Shown here: piece by piece, positions 25,923 through 33,326 of the stretch
Numbering within the stretch: the stretch's first letter is position 1
Layout: each line of letters starts with the position of its first letter
Assembly (NCBI GenBank): GCA_030429565.1
Contig: JAUIFE010000014.1
Location: forward strand, 62,001-126,000
Direction: 5' to 3'
Length of the DNA stretch: 64,000 nt
From: Holophagae bacterium
Lineage (GTDB): Bacteria; Acidobacteriota; Holophagae; Acanthopleuribacterales; Acanthopleuribacteraceae
Program-made: the position numbers and the translations under genes
The notes under the pieces: generated by a model
Seen by the model: only the letters and a program-made list of their open reading frames with translations
The model's database searches: none
What the model was told of the DNA's origin: nothing

Positions 25923-27284
25923 TTAGTGGCCACCCGCCATTTCAACCGCGCCGCGCTCGCCCAACCAACCGCGCACCGCGCTGGTTTTCTCATCGAGCAG
26001 GGCTTGATTGTCCGCTTCCACCACCAAACGCAACAGGGGTTCCGTGTTGGACTTACGCAGGCTGAACCACCAGTCGGGGAAGTCAATACGCACACCGTCG
26101 ATGGTGTTCACATCACCGCCGGGAAATTTTTGATCGGCTTCGGCCAGCAGGGCGTCGGCACTGTCGGTTTTGAAGTTGATCTCACCCGAAGGCACGTAAA
26201 TCTTAAACGGGGCAATCAGCTCGGACAGCTTTTTCCCAGATTCCTCGATGATGTTCATGACCGTAATCATGGTGTAGAAGGCGCTGTCGGCAAAAAAGAA
26301 ATCTTTAAAGTAGAAGTGACCGGCCAGCTCACCACCGAAGGGACCGTCCATTTCGCGCAACTTGGCTTTCATAAAGGAGTGACCGACGCGGCACAAAACC
26401 GGCGTACCGCCATTGGCGATAATTTGCTCGGCAACGACCTTGGAACTGCGGATGTCGTAAATGATAGCGCCGGGGCCGCGTTTTTTGAGGAAATCGACCG
26501 CAATCAGCGTCGTCAAAATATCGGCAGGCACCACTTCCCCTTCGTCATCGACAAAGAAGCAGCGGTCGGCATCGCCGTCAAAAGCCACACCAAAATCCAA
26601 GCCGCCTTCGCGAACCTTGGCTTGCAGCGCTTCCAGCGTTGTGAAGTCAAGAGGGTTGGCCAGGTGATTGGGGAAGGTAAAGTCGAGATCCCAGTAGAGC
26701 CCCACTGCTTCTTGGCCGGTTTTTTTCAGGAAGTCTTCAATGAGGAAGCCACCCATGCCGTTGCCGCAATCGACCGCGAAGCGGAATTTATGCGAGAAAG
26801 AACAAGCCTTGTGCAGGAAATCCAAGTAAGCCGCTTTGAAATCTTGCTCGCTCAGGTCACCGCGTTGCGGCGCTTTTTCCAGGCGATCAGCTTCAATCGC
26901 CGCTTCCATTTTGTCGATGCCTTGCGCATAACCGACGGGAATCGCTTGTTCCCGGCAAAACTTAATGCCGTTGTACTCACCGGGATTGTGCGAGGCGGTA
27001 ATCATGGCCGCGCCGTCAAAGCCGCCACTGGTACAGGCAAAATAAGAGGTGGGTGTGGTGCACAAACCCATGTTGACAACATGGCTGCCACCGTCACGCA
27101 GACCTTCGATAAAACTCGCCTGCAACTCGTTGGAATGCGGCCGACCGTCGCGTCCGCACACAATTTTTTTACCGGCGCCGATCAGGTTGCTGAACGCCAG
27201 ACCGATTTTGTATCCCATTTTCGCGTCAAGTGCTTCGCCGTAAACACCGCGAATATCGTATGCTTTAAAAATACCGGCCATCAT
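25923..27284 (-). CDS. manB: phosphomannomutase/phosphoglucomutase
   Basis: This alpha-D-phosphohexomutase interconverts hexose 6- and 1-phosphates and feeds GDP-mannose or UDP-glucose for surface polysaccharide. The 453-residue length is typical of the bacterial PMM/PGM group. Key motifs are TASHNP with the phosphoserine (S98), the metal loop DGDADR (236-241), the sugar-specificity loop GELAGH (318-323), and the phosphate-binding RKSNTEP near residue 415. Two adjacent ATG codons lie at 27284 and 27281 after a GGGGGAG; the second may be the real start. It is monocistronic. AlgC-type dual specificity is likely but not proven. Confidence 0.93.
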   Translation of the reverse strand: MMAGIFKAYDIRGVYGEALDAKMGYKIGLAFSNLIGAGKKIVCGRDGRPHSNELQASFIEGLRDGGSHVVNMGLCTTPTSYFACTSGGFDGAAMITASHNPGEYNGIKFCREQAIPVGYAQGIDKMEAAIEADRLEKAPQRGDLSEQDFKAAYLDFLHKACSFSHKFRFAVDCGNGMGGFLIEDFLKKTGQEAVGLYWDLDFTFPNHLANPLDFTTLEALQAKVREGGLDFGVAFDGDADRCFFVDDEGEVVPADILTTLIAVDFLKKRGPGAIIYDIRSSKVVAEQIIANGGTPVLCRVGHSFMKAKLREMDGPFGGELAGHFYFKDFFFADSAFYTMITVMNIIEESGKKLSELIAPFKIYVPSGEINFKTDSADALLAEADQKFPGGDVNTIDGVRIDFPDWWFSLRKSNTEPLLRLVVEADNQALLDEKTSAVRGWLGERGAVEMAGGH

Positions 27285-27641
27285 CTCCCCCTTGGGTTTG
27301 TTGCTTCAATTACCTCGGCATCCATCGGCGAACCGGTCGCCGTACCTTCACGACACCGCTTGCAACCATTTGTGCGTTTCTTCGCCCATCCTCATGGCGG
27401 CGTGGTTGTCTCCCGGCTTCCTTACCCATCGAGCAATCACTCATCCAGCCGTTGCAACATGGCGGCAAACGGGTTCTACCGACAACGAACGCGAAACCTT
27501 ACTTGCCTACGAGAATGCAAGCAAAGTATAGCCGGCCCGCAGGGGTGACGCAAGCACCGCAAGCCGCGCCGACAACAACCTTCATGAAACACTCAACAAA
27601 CCCGAAGACGGCGACGATGAAGTAACAGAGGTAGCAAGCCG
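27285..27641. other. divergent intergenic region
   Basis: This 357-nt stretch lies between manB (-) and the pseudoprotease gene (+). No credible frame, tRNA or strong hairpin is seen. It should carry promoters for both genes, but none stands out. Confidence 0.4.
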
Positions 27642-28643
27642 ATGGTTGAAAAACTCAAAGAACTCCTGGGCACCGTCAAAGACAAATTGAGCGGCATCAA
27701 CTTGGACACCGTCAAACAATGGCCCGCCAAGCTCAAAGACCTGCCCGCCCTGCTCAAGGGTTTACCGGAGCGGCTGCGCGAAACCGATTGGCGTGCGCTG
27801 CTCAGCTCGCTTAAAGACCCCAAGCAAGCACTGAAAGTTGTCTTGCCGGCGCTGGGCGCCCTGCTGCTCCTGCTTCTCGTTGTTAACCTGCTCTTTCGCG
27901 GCGAGGATCCCGCCGAAACCAGCCCCACCGACCAAGTTGCCACCGAACAAAACGGCCAAAACACCGGCGCCCCAAGCTTCACTCAAGTGCCGCCGCCCAA
28001 CCGCCCCTTCCTTTTTCAACCGTTGTGGTATTGGCAACAGGGCGATCAAACACTGCAAGGCAGTGGCTTCGCCGTCCAGGCCGACGACGGCCGCATTATC
28101 GGGGTCACCGCCGCCGCCTACTTACAACGCGACCGCCGCGACACCCCGACAGCAGTCGCTTGGCTGCCCTTGGTCGCCCCCAACCAACCCTGGACCAGCC
28201 GGCGCCGCCTCGGTGAAACCGGCCACGCCGGTACCAGCCAACCCCTCGACGTGCGCGGCGATCTCAACTTATTTATTCTCGAAGGCGAAATGCCCAACCA
28301 GCACTTGCTCAGCCCGCCCAGCGGTGACCCCGCGCGTATCGGCCAACGCCTGTGGTTCCCCGAAAAAGATTTTAGCGCCAAACTCGGCTATCGCTGGCTT
28401 GAAGGCGAAATCCTCGCCACGGAACCCGGCTGCCTGGTGGCCCGACTCGAAACACCGGTCACCGACGGCTCGCAACCCGGTAGCCCGGTTTTCTTGCAAG
28501 AAAACGGCGCCCTCATCGGCATGGTCGTTCGCCTCGCCGAGGAAGAAGACCACACATTGGTTTTCATCAATCCACTCGAACGCCTAAACGGTCTCTTGCA
28601 ATCAGCCACCGCACAACCGATGGCCGCCCTCAACAGCAACTAA
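27642..28643 (+). CDS. membrane-anchored trypsin-like pseudoprotease
   Basis: The 333-residue protein has an amphipathic N-terminal region (1-60), one membrane helix (about 64-84), a Thr/Pro/Gln linker, and a C-terminal domain with the chymotrypsin-fold pattern of HtrA-like peptidases. Seen landmarks are GSGFAV (140-145) followed by IIGVTAAAY in place of LTAAH, DLNLFIL (D207) in place of the catalytic-Asp strand, and DGSQPGSPVF in place of GDSGGPLF. His is therefore Ala159 and Ser is Pro279, and only the Asp position is kept. It is probably catalytically dead, acting as a periplasmic binding or sensor domain. ATG 27642 has GAGG at 27628-27631. The fold assignment rests on motif spacing. Confidence 0.6.
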   Translation: MVEKLKELLGTVKDKLSGINLDTVKQWPAKLKDLPALLKGLPERLRETDWRALLSSLKDPKQALKVVLPALGALLLLLLVVNLLFRGEDPAETSPTDQVATEQNGQNTGAPSFTQVPPPNRPFLFQPLWYWQQGDQTLQGSGFAVQADDGRIIGVTAAAYLQRDRRDTPTAVAWLPLVAPNQPWTSRRRLGETGHAGTSQPLDVRGDLNLFILEGEMPNQHLLSPPSGDPARIGQRLWFPEKDFSAKLGYRWLEGEILATEPGCLVARLETPVTDGSQPGSPVFLQENGALIGMVVRLAEEEDHTLVFINPLERLNGLLQSATAQPMAALNSN

Positions 28644-28677
28644 ACACCGTCTTGCCAAGGAAACCTCGCCGGCAAAC

Positions 28678-29151
28678 TTAGGTGGCGACATCCACCGTGG
28701 TCACTGCCAGCACCGTTTTCAGTACCTCGGGCTTAATACCGACCAGGAAACCGCGCTTGCCACCATTTATATAAATGAGGTCCAAAGCGAAGATACTGCT
28801 TTCGGCATACACCGGCATGGTTTTTTTAGTGCCAAACGGAGAGGTGCCGCCCACTTGATAACCGGTGTGTTTTTGGGCAATTTCCGGCTTACAGGGATGA
28901 ATCGTTTTCACACCTCGCAAGCGTGCGAGCTCCTTGGTGGAAACTTGCCGATCCCCGTGCATGAGCACAACCAATGGTTGACGGCGCTCGTCTTCTAAGA
29001 TCAGGGTCTTGACCACTTGGTGCTCGTCGACACCGAGGTGAGCGGCGGAAGCGGCCGTCCCGCCTTGCGCTTGGTAGCGATAAAGAAAGGGTTCAAACGC
29101 AGCCTTGTGTTGGCGCAGCACGCGAATCGCGGCGGTCATGGGCATTTTCAT
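28678..29151 (-). CDS. ybaK: YbaK/EbsC-type aminoacyl-tRNA deacylase
   Basis: This free-standing editing protein hydrolyses Cys-tRNA(Pro) or related mischarged tRNAs. The 157-residue product follows the YbaK fold, with HLGVDEHQVVKTLILED containing the conserved catalytic Lys, the strand VVLMHGDRQVS, and the loop YQVGGTSPFGTKKTMPVY, which is very characteristic. I chose ATG 29151 because GAGG precedes it by 8-9 nt. Other ATG codons at 29163, 29145 and 29139 are close and in frame. It lies just downstream of the M4 protease terminator. Confidence 0.9.
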   Translation of the reverse strand: MKMPMTAAIRVLRQHKAAFEPFLYRYQAQGGTAASAAHLGVDEHQVVKTLILEDERRQPLVVLMHGDRQVSTKELARLRGVKTIHPCKPEIAQKHTGYQVGGTSPFGTKKTMPVYAESSIFALDLIYINGGKRGFLVGIKPEVLKTVLAVTTVDVAT

Positions 29152-29245
29152 GGTTAACCTCATCGGCGGTTTGGCAGCATTGTAACACCGCCGCACCGCG
29201 GTCGACAGGCCGCGACGGCAAGCCATGCCCAGCGCCCTAAGTCCT

Positions 29246-29285
29246 AAAAAGACAAAACCCCTCCACACCGAAGCGTGAAGGGGTT
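29246..29285 (-). terminator. intrinsic terminator of the M4 protease gene
   Basis: On the minus strand the arms occupy 29285-29273 and 29268-29256, starting AACCCCTTCACGC, around a TTCG tetraloop with two mismatched positions. GGGGTTTTG and a T5 run near 29246-29250 follow. Confidence 0.8.
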
Positions 29286-29326
29286 GAGCGTCGGCTATGA
29301 AACCGACAGCGCTAATTCAGCAAGAA

Positions 29327-31546
29327 TTACTCTTGAGTTTGAACACTCAGGGTAACGCCGCTGAAGGCGCTGTAAGCGCGAATGCCGATGTACCAGGTGC
29401 CTTGAGCAGGGCTGTTGAAGCTGCAAGACTCGGTGTTACCCCAGCGGTAGGGGCGGCAGTCGTAGTTGCTGGTAGTCGGTTGACCGGCTTGACGAACGTA
29501 AAGGTCGGCATCGCCGGTGCCACCGTTGATGCTGATCGTCAGGCTACCGGCACACTCAGGAACGGTGATTTCGCGGTATACCCACTGGCTGCGAGAAGCA
29601 CTCAAGCCAGATTCGCTGTCGTTCAACTGATCACAGCCGCCGCCTTCGTCATAAGAAGCAACCAAGGTTACGCCGCTGTAAGAGCTGTAAGCACGAACAC
29701 CGATGTGGTAGGTACCGGCCTGAGGGCTGGCCACGGTGCAAGTTTCGTTGTTGCCGTTCAGGTAAGGACGGCAGTCGTAGTTGCTGGTGGTTGGTGCTTG
29801 ACCAAAACGGGTGTAGAGGTCGGCATCGCCGGTGCCACCGCTGATGCGGATGGACAGGTTGCTCGCGCCGGCAGGTACAGAGATGGTGTAGAAGGTGAAG
29901 TTGCCGGTGGAACCGGACAGACCGGTCACAGGTACACCGTTCTCAAGGCCGTCGCCGCCATCGCCACCGTCGCCGCCGTCGCCGCCGTCGCCGCCGTCAC
30001 CCGTGTCGCCACCGCTCAGGGTGATGCCGACTTGGCCGAACGCGTTGATAACGGTTTGAGCATCGTAGCCGAGATCGCCGGCTGCGTCCAAAGCGCCTTG
30101 AGCACCCTGTTGGAAGTTGGTGGAAGCGGTCCAGTAGTTTTGGTTAGCGCGGGTGAAGATTTCAAACGCTTTACGAGTATCCCAACCGGAAGAGGTGGCG
30201 ATCAGGTAGAAAGCTTTGTTGAAAACACCGGAAGAGTAGTGTACCTCCATGCCGCTGGTGTAGTCGGCAGCGTTGTCGATAGAACGACCGTCTTGGGGTG
30301 GGTTGTTCATGTAGCGGAGTGCGCCGTTAGACTTGAAGATGTCTTGACCAACCAACCAGTCGTTGGAACCACGATCGTAGAATTCTGCAGCTTCACCGGC
30401 CATGTCGGAGAAAGCTTCGTTGATGCCGCCGGACTGGCCGGAGTAAGTCAGGTTAGAGTTCTGCTCGGTGAAACCGTGAGAAACTTCGTGAGCGGAAACA
30501 TCCAAGCTAACCAAAGGATAGAAGGTGTTGCGGCCGTCACCGAAGGTCATGGAAGAACCGTTCCAGAAGGCGTTTTCATAGTTAGAGCTGTAGTGAACGC
30601 GCATGGTCAATTGGAAGGTCAAAGGCGCGGTGTTGAACCAGTCGCTGTACATATCAAAAACGACTTTACCAAAGTGGTGAGCGTCGTTCAGCGGAGAGTA
30701 AGCGCCGTTGATTTCTTTAACCGTGTTGCGGGGGCAGGTGAAGGAGTGGGCAGAGCTGCCGGAAGTACCACCGTTGAGGTTAACGGTTTTAACGTTGGCG
30801 TTGTTCATGGAGCAAGTGCTGCCGGATTGAGCAACGTCGAGGAAAGGACGACCATTTGAGCCGTACTCGTACTGACCAACTTTTTGGTTACCACCGGGGC
30901 CGGTGCCGTCAGCGTGAGCCAAACCTTCGAACTGGAGCAGGAAGTCGCCGCTTTGTGCGTCTACCAAGTAAGAGGGACGGGTGGGGCTACCGCCGGCTTT
31001 TTCGTCGGCGAAGAAAGAAACGTGGTAAGCCAAACGAGGCTCACCGTTATCGGCAATGTAAACCACCAATTGAACTTTTTCGTTTTCCATGATGGGCGAT
31101 TCGAAAGCCTGAGTGGCAACAGAATCTTGCAGCGCAGCAGCGAAAGCTTGCTTGGAGGAAACCGAAGGCGTCACGCTAGCCAGTTCAGCACCGATGCCGG
31201 CAACAATTTGGCCGTGCATACGAACAATAGCGCCTTGAGCGTCGCGGGTTACGGCAACAGACTCACCCCAAACAGGAATACCTTGGTAGTACTGTTGGTA
31301 ACGAGTGTGGCGCAATTTGGTAGAAGCGTCGGTGCGGTCGGCGAAAGAAGTCAACTGACTGTTGGAAGCATCCAGACCAACAACACTCACCAGGGATTCG
31401 GTGGGGTTGAGGTTGGCGGCACGCCACATGTCAGGTTGTTGACGCAGATCGATGCGGTCGGCGGCCATGGCGAAGATGGTGCACAGGCAAGCGGCCAGCA
31501 CGAGCATAGGTTTGCTCCAAGAACGGAGCCTTGAATAAGCTTTCAT
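29327..31546 (-). CDS. secreted M4 (vibriolysin-type) metalloprotease with two PPC domains
   Basis: This is a zinc endopeptidase of 739 residues made as a prepro-enzyme. A signal peptide (about 1-29) is followed by FTP/PepSY-type propeptide sequence (about 30-205). The thermolysin-like domain has HEVSH (353-357), the third zinc ligand in GGINEAFSD (E377, the 20-residue spacing of thermolysin) and the catalytic-His region EVHYSSGVFNKAFYL. An acidic Gly-Asp linker (GGDGGDGGDGG) leads to two paralogous bacterial pre-peptidase C-terminal (PPC) domains, each with GGTGDADLY, TTSNYDCRPY and GTYHIGVRAYS-type strands. ATG 31546 has AGAGGAGA upstream. It is probably exported by type II secretion with C-terminal processing and likely serves protein degradation or predation. 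Confidence 0.96.
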   Translation of the reverse strand: MKAYSRLRSWSKPMLVLAACLCTIFAMAADRIDLRQQPDMWRAANLNPTESLVSVVGLDASNSQLTSFADRTDASTKLRHTRYQQYYQGIPVWGESVAVTRDAQGAIVRMHGQIVAGIGAELASVTPSVSSKQAFAAALQDSVATQAFESPIMENEKVQLVVYIADNGEPRLAYHVSFFADEKAGGSPTRPSYLVDAQSGDFLLQFEGLAHADGTGPGGNQKVGQYEYGSNGRPFLDVAQSGSTCSMNNANVKTVNLNGGTSGSSAHSFTCPRNTVKEINGAYSPLNDAHHFGKVVFDMYSDWFNTAPLTFQLTMRVHYSSNYENAFWNGSSMTFGDGRNTFYPLVSLDVSAHEVSHGFTEQNSNLTYSGQSGGINEAFSDMAGEAAEFYDRGSNDWLVGQDIFKSNGALRYMNNPPQDGRSIDNAADYTSGMEVHYSSGVFNKAFYLIATSSGWDTRKAFEIFTRANQNYWTASTNFQQGAQGALDAAGDLGYDAQTVINAFGQVGITLSGGDTGDGGDGGDGGDGGDGGDGLENGVPVTGLSGSTGNFTFYTISVPAGASNLSIRISGGTGDADLYTRFGQAPTTSNYDCRPYLNGNNETCTVASPQAGTYHIGVRAYSSYSGVTLVASYDEGGGCDQLNDSESGLSASRSQWVYREITVPECAGSLTISINGGTGDADLYVRQAGQPTTSNYDCRPYRWGNTESCSFNSPAQGTWYIGIRAYSAFSGVTLSVQTQE
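29950..30000. repeat. 9-nt tandem repeat encoding the Gly-Asp linker
   Basis: GCCGCCGTC-type 9-nt units are repeated about five times. On the minus strand they encode repeated Gly-Gly-Asp in the linker between the protease and PPC domains. Two units carry single-base variants. Confidence 0.85.
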
Positions 31547-32006
31547 CTTTTTTGTTCTCCTCTGAATTTCAAAACATAAGAACGACTTTGGCTCAAATCT
31601 AATAAGACCATTAGGCAATGGCCCACTGGAGCCAAATAAAGTACCAGCGTTTAGGACAGGTGTTAGATGCGTGTTACAGAATACTTCAAGGAAAAACAAA
31701 GTCAACACCTTTTCTTTACGTAAGCGTTACAATTTTTACATTTCGAAAGCTTCAAAAAGACAAACCCAGCTTTACCAGCAACTTAATCATCAGTCCGTAA
31801 TCTTACAGTTTCCTGCGAACGTAACAAGGCGCACACAAGCGCGACACAGCCTTTACATTCAACGGGAATTTCAGCACGGACGCCGCCCTGCCGACACGCT
31901 TCTTAGAGGGACGCGACGCCATCGCCCCCAGACCGCACCGCAACGAGGAACTGAACCAAACCCGGCCCGCTTCGGTTATAATGCAAGGGTTAAACAGGAG
32001 GTCGCC
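31547..32006. other. divergent intergenic region, AT-richer
   Basis: This 460-nt region between the M4 protease gene (-) and the small membrane-protein gene (+) is AT-richer than its surroundings in its left half. It should hold the protease promoter. The only clear element is the -10 at 31974-31982. A short frame at 31618-31800 has no signals and is not called. Confidence 0.45.
31974..31982 (+). promoter_or_regulatory. consensus -10 element upstream of the membrane/RsbW pair
   Basis: GGTTATAAT contains a perfect TATAAT at 31977-31982. No -35 hexamer is seen at normal spacing. The predicted start near 31989 gives an 18-nt leader with AGGAGG at 31996-32001. Confidence 0.5.
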
Positions 32007-32363
32007 TTGGCAGGCAACGAAGAACGTTTTCGACTAACCGATTTGGCTTATTTCATTCCCGTCATGATGGTTTTGGCTGTCGCCGCCGTCGCCGCCTTTC
32101 CCATCATCTGGATCACCCTTTACCTTATGCAAACCATGGGTGTCGTCCCCGCCCTGGCGGTAGTTTTCGGCTTAAGCTGGTTTAGCATTACCGGCGCGGG
32201 CTTACTCAAATGGTGGGACGCCAAATTTAGCTGCGCCACGCGTCGCCGCAAATGGCTGTCTATTCTTTTGTTAGCACCAATCATCGGCGCCATCGTCTTC
32301 TTCTGTATCGACCCCGAGCACAAACCGCAGCTCCACCTTGTGACCAAGTCCGATCCCCAATGA
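32007..32363 (+). CDS. small two- to three-TM membrane protein
   Basis: The 118-residue protein has hydrophobic segments at about 12-36, 38-60 and 80-98. TTG 32007 is set by AGGAGG at 31996-32001. Its stop overlaps the ATG of the following RsbW-like gene (ATGA), so the two are translationally coupled. I recognise no family. A role as membrane partner or sensor for the kinase is a reasonable guess from the coupling only. Confidence 0.7.
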   Translation: MAGNEERFRLTDLAYFIPVMMVLAVAAVAAFPIIWITLYLMQTMGVVPALAVVFGLSWFSITGAGLLKWWDAKFSCATRRRKWLSILLLAPIIGAIVFFCIDPEHKPQLHLVTKSDPQ

Positions 32364-32803
32364 AAGCCCAACTCCACCTCGCCATCACCAATCAGTTTGA
32401 AGCGATTCACGCGATGAGTGAAGCAGTGGAAGCCTTTTGCCAAAAACAAGGCATGGATCAGCACAGCTTGATGTCACTCAACCTCGCCATGGTTGAATGG
32501 GTCTCCAATATCATTAAATACAGCACCTTGCCACACGGCAGCCACGATATCGAAGTCAAAGTCGCCCTGCGTGACGACGCCATCGAAACCATCATCCGCG
32601 ATGCCGGCGTCGCCTTCGACCCAACCGACGCCCCCGAACCCGATCTCGAGAGCGATATCAAAGACCGCCCCATCGGCGGCCTCGGCATTTACATTATCCG
32701 CAATCTCGTCGACGCCTTTCAGTACACGCGCCACGACGGTCGCAACCAAATCATTATGCGCAAAGCGTTACGCAGCAGCGAAGCCGACAAACCAACAGCT
32801 TAA
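32360..32803 (+). CDS. RsbW/SpoIIAB-like anti-sigma or serine kinase
   Basis: The 147-residue protein is a single GHKL ATPase domain of the HATPase_c_2 type. The N box is NLAMVEWVSNII (E46, N50), the G1 box is DAGVAF (81-86), and the glycine lid/G2 is PIGGLGIYIIRNLVD (104-118). Members phosphorylate STAS-domain anti-anti-sigma factors or bind sigma factors in partner-switching pathways. No STAS protein, PP2C phosphatase or sigma factor lies in the window, so the partner is elsewhere. It is coupled to the upstream membrane protein by an ATGA overlap. Confidence 0.9.
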   Translation: MKAQLHLAITNQFEAIHAMSEAVEAFCQKQGMDQHSLMSLNLAMVEWVSNIIKYSTLPHGSHDIEVKVALRDDAIETIIRDAGVAFDPTDAPEPDLESDIKDRPIGGLGIYIIRNLVDAFQYTRHDGRNQIIMRKALRSSEADKPTA

Positions 32804-33143
32804 GCCGCCGCCCATCACCAACCCCGCAACCCAGGGGTTGGCCGCGCCTGGATTCAAAAAACCAGGCGGCGCCCAACACAGGACGCTCACCATCGCCTCA
32901 CCGTGCGCTCACACTGGCTGGGAAATTTTTGCGCTAAAGGCACAGCCAACACCGGCCCACCCTCACTTTTTCCAAACAAAACAAAATCAAATACTTACAG
33001 ATCCAGATACATCAATCTCACTACCTCGTGAAAAAAATCACATTTTAATTAAGCATTAGCAATTGCCGGCCGATACATTTTTTAGATGCACAGCGAATAC
33101 ACAGGTGTTTGAGTTACAGTTACACACAAGCTTTCCCTCTGAA

Positions 33144-33176
33144 CTCGCGTTTTCTCCCCGCGAGCGAAAATTTTTT
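33144..33176 (+). terminator. weak hairpin followed by T run
   Basis: CTCGCG (33144-33149) pairs with CGCGAG (33159-33164), followed by CGAAAA and six T (33171-33176). The T run begins six nt after the stem, so its efficiency is doubtful. Confidence 0.4.
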
Positions 33177-33198
33177 CTTAGCAAATCTCCTCCTCGGT

Positions 33199-33230
33199 AA
33201 GGAAGTCGTCCAACGACTTCCTTTTTTTTT
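33199..33230 (+). terminator. strong intrinsic terminator
   Basis: AGGAAGTCGT (33200-33209) pairs perfectly with ACGACTTCCT (33213-33222) around a 3-nt loop, followed by a run of nine T ending at 33230. It reads for + strand transcripts. Confidence 0.85.
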
Positions 33231-33252
33231 GGGCGAACGCCGCCTCCCAAAC

Positions 33253-33283
33253 TAAAAAACGGCGCCCCCAGAAGGGGACGCCG
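33253..33283 (-). terminator. intrinsic terminator of purH
   Basis: On the minus strand CGGCGTCCCC (33283-33274) pairs with GGGGGCGCCG (33269-33260), with one G-T pair, followed by TTTTTT. It lies about 45 nt after the purH stop. Confidence 0.8.
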
Positions 33284-33326
33284 CCTATGTATAGAGGACC
33301 GAATCGCTCAGTTTAGGTTTTAGGCC

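Larger units (their letters stand above)
32804..33326. other. long intergenic region with tandem terminator hairpins
   Basis: This 523-nt non-coding stretch lies between the RsbW-like gene (+) and purH (-). Its middle is AT-rich. It holds a weak hairpin with a T6 run at 33144-33176, a strong + strand terminator at 33199-33230, and the purH terminator at 33253-33283. The strong terminator lies about 400 nt from the nearest + strand gene, so a small RNA transcribed within the region is possible. Confidence 0.5.

Noticed and set aside
25926..27548. Long open frame of 540 codons on the + strand
   Set aside because: It lies opposite the clear phosphomannomutase/phosphoglucomutase gene, and its translation has no recognisable domain. 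It is a by-product of GC-biased codons on the other strand.
29297..30859. Open frame of 520 codons on the + strand, rich in Val, Ala and Gly
   Set aside because: It is antisense to the M4 protease with its HExxH and PPC domains. The repetitive composition reflects the complementary strand.
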